NCBI GenBank assembly: GCA_902635545.1 | Contig: CACPOL010000004.1 | Location: 1 to 64,000 of the forward strand | DNA: 64,000 nt | Reading direction: 5' to 3' | Origin: an uncultured Pelagibacteraceae bacterium | GTDB lineage: Bacteria; Pseudomonadota; Alphaproteobacteria; Pelagibacterales; Pelagibacteraceae | Shown: positions 61,254 through 64,000 of the stretch, piece after piece | How positions within the stretch are numbered: the stretch's first letter is position 1 | How the letters are laid out: the number at the start of each line of letters is the position of its first letter | Notes under the pieces: generated by a model | Seen by the model: the letters and a program-made list of their open reading frames with translations, nothing else | Databases searched by the model: none | Told to the model about the DNA's origin: nothing | Translations under genes and position numbers: made by a program

Positions 61254-62168
61254 ATGAAAAAATCATTCACTGTTGAGTCCACAAGTAATTTAATGAGGAT
61301 AGATAGATGGATAAGAAATAATCTAGGAAAAATACCACAAAGTTTAATTGAAAAAAATTTAAGAAATGGAAAAATCAAACTTAATTTAAAAAAAGTAAAA
61401 AGTTCTCACAAAGTAAAGACTAACGACAAAATAGATGTTCACCATCTTAAATTTGAAAATAAAATAATAGAAAAAAAATTTTTTTACAAACCATCTGATG
61501 AAATTATAAAATCAAATGAAAACTTAATTATAGATAATAACGAAAATTTTGTAGTTTTAAATAAAAGTTCTGGTATCTCGGTACAAGGTGGAACAAAATC
61601 TAATAAGAACTTAATAGATATTTTTTCTAAAAGTGAAATTTTTAAAAATACAAAACCATATTCTGTTCATAGACTTGATAAAGATACATCTGGTGTTTTT
61701 ATATTAGCAAAAAATCGACAAACAGCTCAACTTTTAACTTCATTATTTAGGCTTAGAAAAGTTCACAAAAGTTATCTAGCCATTTGTAATGGAGAAATAT
61801 TAAAAGATAAAGGTGAATGGAATGATAATTTGATTAGATACGAAAATAATAAAAAGATAACAGAAAAAGCTAAAACAATTTATAAAGTATTAGACAAAAA
61901 TTCCAATTCAACTTTATTAGAAATGAGACCTATAACAGGCAGAAAACATCAACTTAGAAAACAACTATTTAATATTGGTCACTCAATTTGTGGAGATAAA
62001 AAATATTTTTCAAGCGTTTTTTTTAAATCTAAAAATAAAAATTTAATGCTCCATTCATACAAAATAAGATTTATGATTAATGATAAAAGATATAATTATA
62101 CAGCTTTATTACCTGATTATTTCAAAAAATTTCTAAAAGTAAAACGTCTTAAATTTTCAAATTTTTGA
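61254..62168 (+). CDS. RluC/RluD-type rRNA pseudouridine synthase
   Basis: S4-like N-term; [48 protein letters not shown]. Confidence 0.9.
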   Translation: MKKSFTVESTSNLMRIDRWIRNNLGKIPQSLIEKNLRNGKIKLNLKKVKSSHKVKTNDKIDVHHLKFENKIIEKKFFYKPSDEIIKSNENLIIDNNENFVVLNKSSGISVQGGTKSNKNLIDIFSKSEIFKNTKPYSVHRLDKDTSGVFILAKNRQTAQLLTSLFRLRKVHKSYLAICNGEILKDKGEWNDNLIRYENNKKITEKAKTIYKVLDKNSNSTLLEMRPITGRKHQLRKQLFNIGHSICGDKKYFSSVFFKSKNKNLMLHSYKIRFMINDKRYNYTALLPDYFKKFLKVKRLKFSNF

Positions 62169-62769
62169 TTAGGTTTTTTATAATTTTATTTCCTAAGTTT
62201 TTGTAATTTTGTTTATTTATATTATATAAATTTGTTACTCCTCTATCTTTTACACCACAAGGAATAATATTTTTGTATTTAGATAAATTATTATTTACAT
62301 TTATACTAAACCCATGATACACAATCCATTTACTTACTCTTAAACCTATTGCAGCAACTTTTTTTATCTGTTTTTTTTCTTGATACCAAATCCCAATATT
62401 TTTTCTATCACTAAATGTGTTGATTTTATATTCTTTAAGAGTTTCTATAATTGTATTTTCAATAAGATTAATAAATTTTCTGATGTCTTTTTTTCTTTTA
62501 TTTAAATCAATAACAAAATAACAAATAAGTTGACCAGGTCCGTGATATGTAATTTTTCCACCTCTATTAGTTTGAATTATTTTAATCTTTTTATTTATAA
62601 TTTCACTTTTTATGAAGTTTTTTCCAACTGTATAGATCTCATTGTGTTCTAATAACCAAATTAGCTCATTATCTCTTTTTTGAATTAATTTAGCCAATCT
62701 ATCTTCTAAATAATATATGGCTTTTTCATATTTTACTGGTTTTATTGACTTTTTAATTTCTATACTCAT
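62149..62769 (-). CDS. lipB: Octanoyltransferase LipB
   Basis: [45 protein letters not shown]. Confidence 0.92.
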   Translation of the reverse strand: MSIEIKKSIKPVKYEKAIYYLEDRLAKLIQKRDNELIWLLEHNEIYTVGKNFIKSEIINKKIKIIQTNRGGKITYHGPGQLICYFVIDLNKRKKDIRKFINLIENTIIETLKEYKINTFSDRKNIGIWYQEKKQIKKVAAIGLRVSKWIVYHGFSINVNNNLSKYKNIIPCGVKDRGVTNLYNINKQNYKNLGNKIIKNLIKNLKI

Positions 62770-62829
62770 TTAAGAATTGTAAATTTTAAATTATCCATTA
62801 ATAGTGCCATGTTGAAATATAGGTAATTT

Positions 62830-64000
62830 ATGTCTTTAGCAAAAAAAATAAAAGATAAAAAAGTCAACTTTGAATTCAATAAAGAATATATAAAAGTTGT
62901 AACCAATAAAATTGGACAAAATGATGCTTTATTTATTACTAATTCATTTAAAGAAATGCATCCTGCTGATGCTGCTGATATTATTGAACATCTAAGTCAA
63001 AATGATAGAGAAAGTTTAATAAAATTAAATAACTTTCAAATTGACCCTGAAGTTTTCGTAGAACTAAATGAGTCTATTCAAACTGAAATAATCAATTATC
63101 TATCTCCTAATTCAATTGTTAGTATACTTAAAAACTTAGAGTCGGATGATGCTGTAAAAATATTAGAAAATGTTGATGAAAAAGATAAAAATGTAATTTT
63201 AAGTTCATTACCTCCAAAAGATCGTTTTGCTCTACTTGAAAGTTTGAGCTATCCAGAAGACTCAGCGGCAAGAATTATGCAGAGACAATTTACTGCAATA
63301 CCAAGTAATTGGTCCGTTGGTCAGACAATTGATTATTTAAGAGAAAACAAAGATCTGCCAGAAGAATTTTTAGAAATTTTTATAGTTAATGAAGATTTTA
63401 AACCAATTGGAAATGTACCATCGTCTAAAGTTTTAACTACTTCTAGAGATACAAAAATGAATTCAATAATGTCAGAAACCCAATTACTTATTCCTGTTGA
63501 TATGGATAAAGAGGAAGTTGGTAATTTATTTGAAAATTATAATCTAAATTCTGCATGTGTAGTAGATAAAAATAATAAACTAGTAGGAATGATTACAAAT
63601 GATGACGTTTTAACTGTCCTTAAAGAAGAAGCTGAAGAAGATGCATTAAGATTAGCTGGAGTAGGCGATGAAGCTATCACAGATGGTGTAATTACAAAAA
63701 CTAAAAGAAGATTTAATTGGCTATTATTAAATTTATTTACAGCCTTTTTGGCGACCTGGTGTATTAGTTTGTTTGGAGCAACAATAAAACAAATGGTTGT
63801 TTTAGCTTTTTTAATGCCAATTGTTGCATCAATGGGCGGAAATGCAGGCATGCAAACTTTAGCTGTAACAGTAAGAACAATAGCAACTAATGATTTAACA
63901 AAAAATAATTTTAACTCGAATGTAATGAAAGAATTTGCGATTGGTGTATTAAATGGTTTTATTTTTGCTGGAATTAGTGCGTTTATAGTTCAGCTATGGT
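62830..64000 (+). CDS. mgtE: Magnesium transporter MgtE (3' partial)
   Basis: ATG 62830 and frame open to window end; CBS-like region with NKLVGMITNDDVLTVLKEEAEEDALRLAG, then MPIVASMGGNAGMQTLAVTVRTIA. Confidence 0.9.
   Translation, partial: MSLAKKIKDKKVNFEFNKEYIKVVTNKIGQNDALFITNSFKEMHPADAADIIEHLSQNDRESLIKLNNFQIDPEVFVELNESIQTEIINYLSPNSIVSILKNLESDDAVKILENVDEKDKNVILSSLPPKDRFALLESLSYPEDSAARIMQRQFTAIPSNWSVGQTIDYLRENKDLPEEFLEIFIVNEDFKPIGNVPSSKVLTTSRDTKMNSIMSETQLLIPVDMDKEEVGNLFENYNLNSACVVDKNNKLVGMITNDDVLTVLKEEAEEDALRLAGVGDEAITDGVITKTKRRFNWLLLNLFTAFLATWCISLFGATIKQMVVLAFLMPIVASMGGNAGMQTLAVTVRTIATNDLTKNNFNSNVMKEFAIGVLNGFIFAGISAFIVQLW

Noticed and set aside
63537-63851. 104-aa minus ORF near window end
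   Set aside because: Antisense to mgtE, whose + frame is open to the window edge and was omitted by the track.

Overview
AT-rich, gene-dense alphaproteobacterial DNA that I infer is SAR11/Pelagibacterales. The inference rests on AT-rich codon usage, very short intergenic gaps, ribosomal operon content and recurring MKKLLGIVVLGLL leaders; I ran no search. Two parts. (A) ~1-31.7 kb, accessory: CotH/VTC/phosphoesterase genes; a kdsB-like/HAD/aminotransferase cluster; a divergent sugar-phosphorylase plus ABC sugar transporter module bracketed by a 46-bp repeat and a tRNA-Leu remnant; tRNA-Leu(UAA) and nadK; a surface-polysaccharide cluster; and two small elements arranged in tandem at tRNA-Thr(UGU). 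(B) 31.7-64 kb, core: rlmB, tRNA-Tyr, tRNA-Gly, tuf, tRNA-Trp, secE-nusG-rplKAJL-rpoBC, str/S10/spc/alpha ribosomal operons, secY, adk, rpoA, rplQ, rluC-type synthase, lipB, mgtE (partial). Main discovery candidate: two tandem islands at tRNA-Thr, bounded by a 49-bp 3' partial tRNA copy (25212-25260) and a 27-bp fragment (22909-22935). Each has its own pair of 11-bp-period direct repeats just inside both ends (CTGNNCACACT for one, ATTCACTTANN for the other), resembling integrase arm-type sites, yet neither has a recognisable integrase. Cargo: element 1 has two secreted polysaccharide-lyase-like proteins; element 2 has a candidate defence locus with a 1068-aa SF1 helicase-PLD nuclease-zinc-ribbon fusion (Mokosh type II-like), two paralogous zinc-motif/TM proteins (one with a WYL-like domain), a restriction-endonuclease-like protein and a TerB-like protein.
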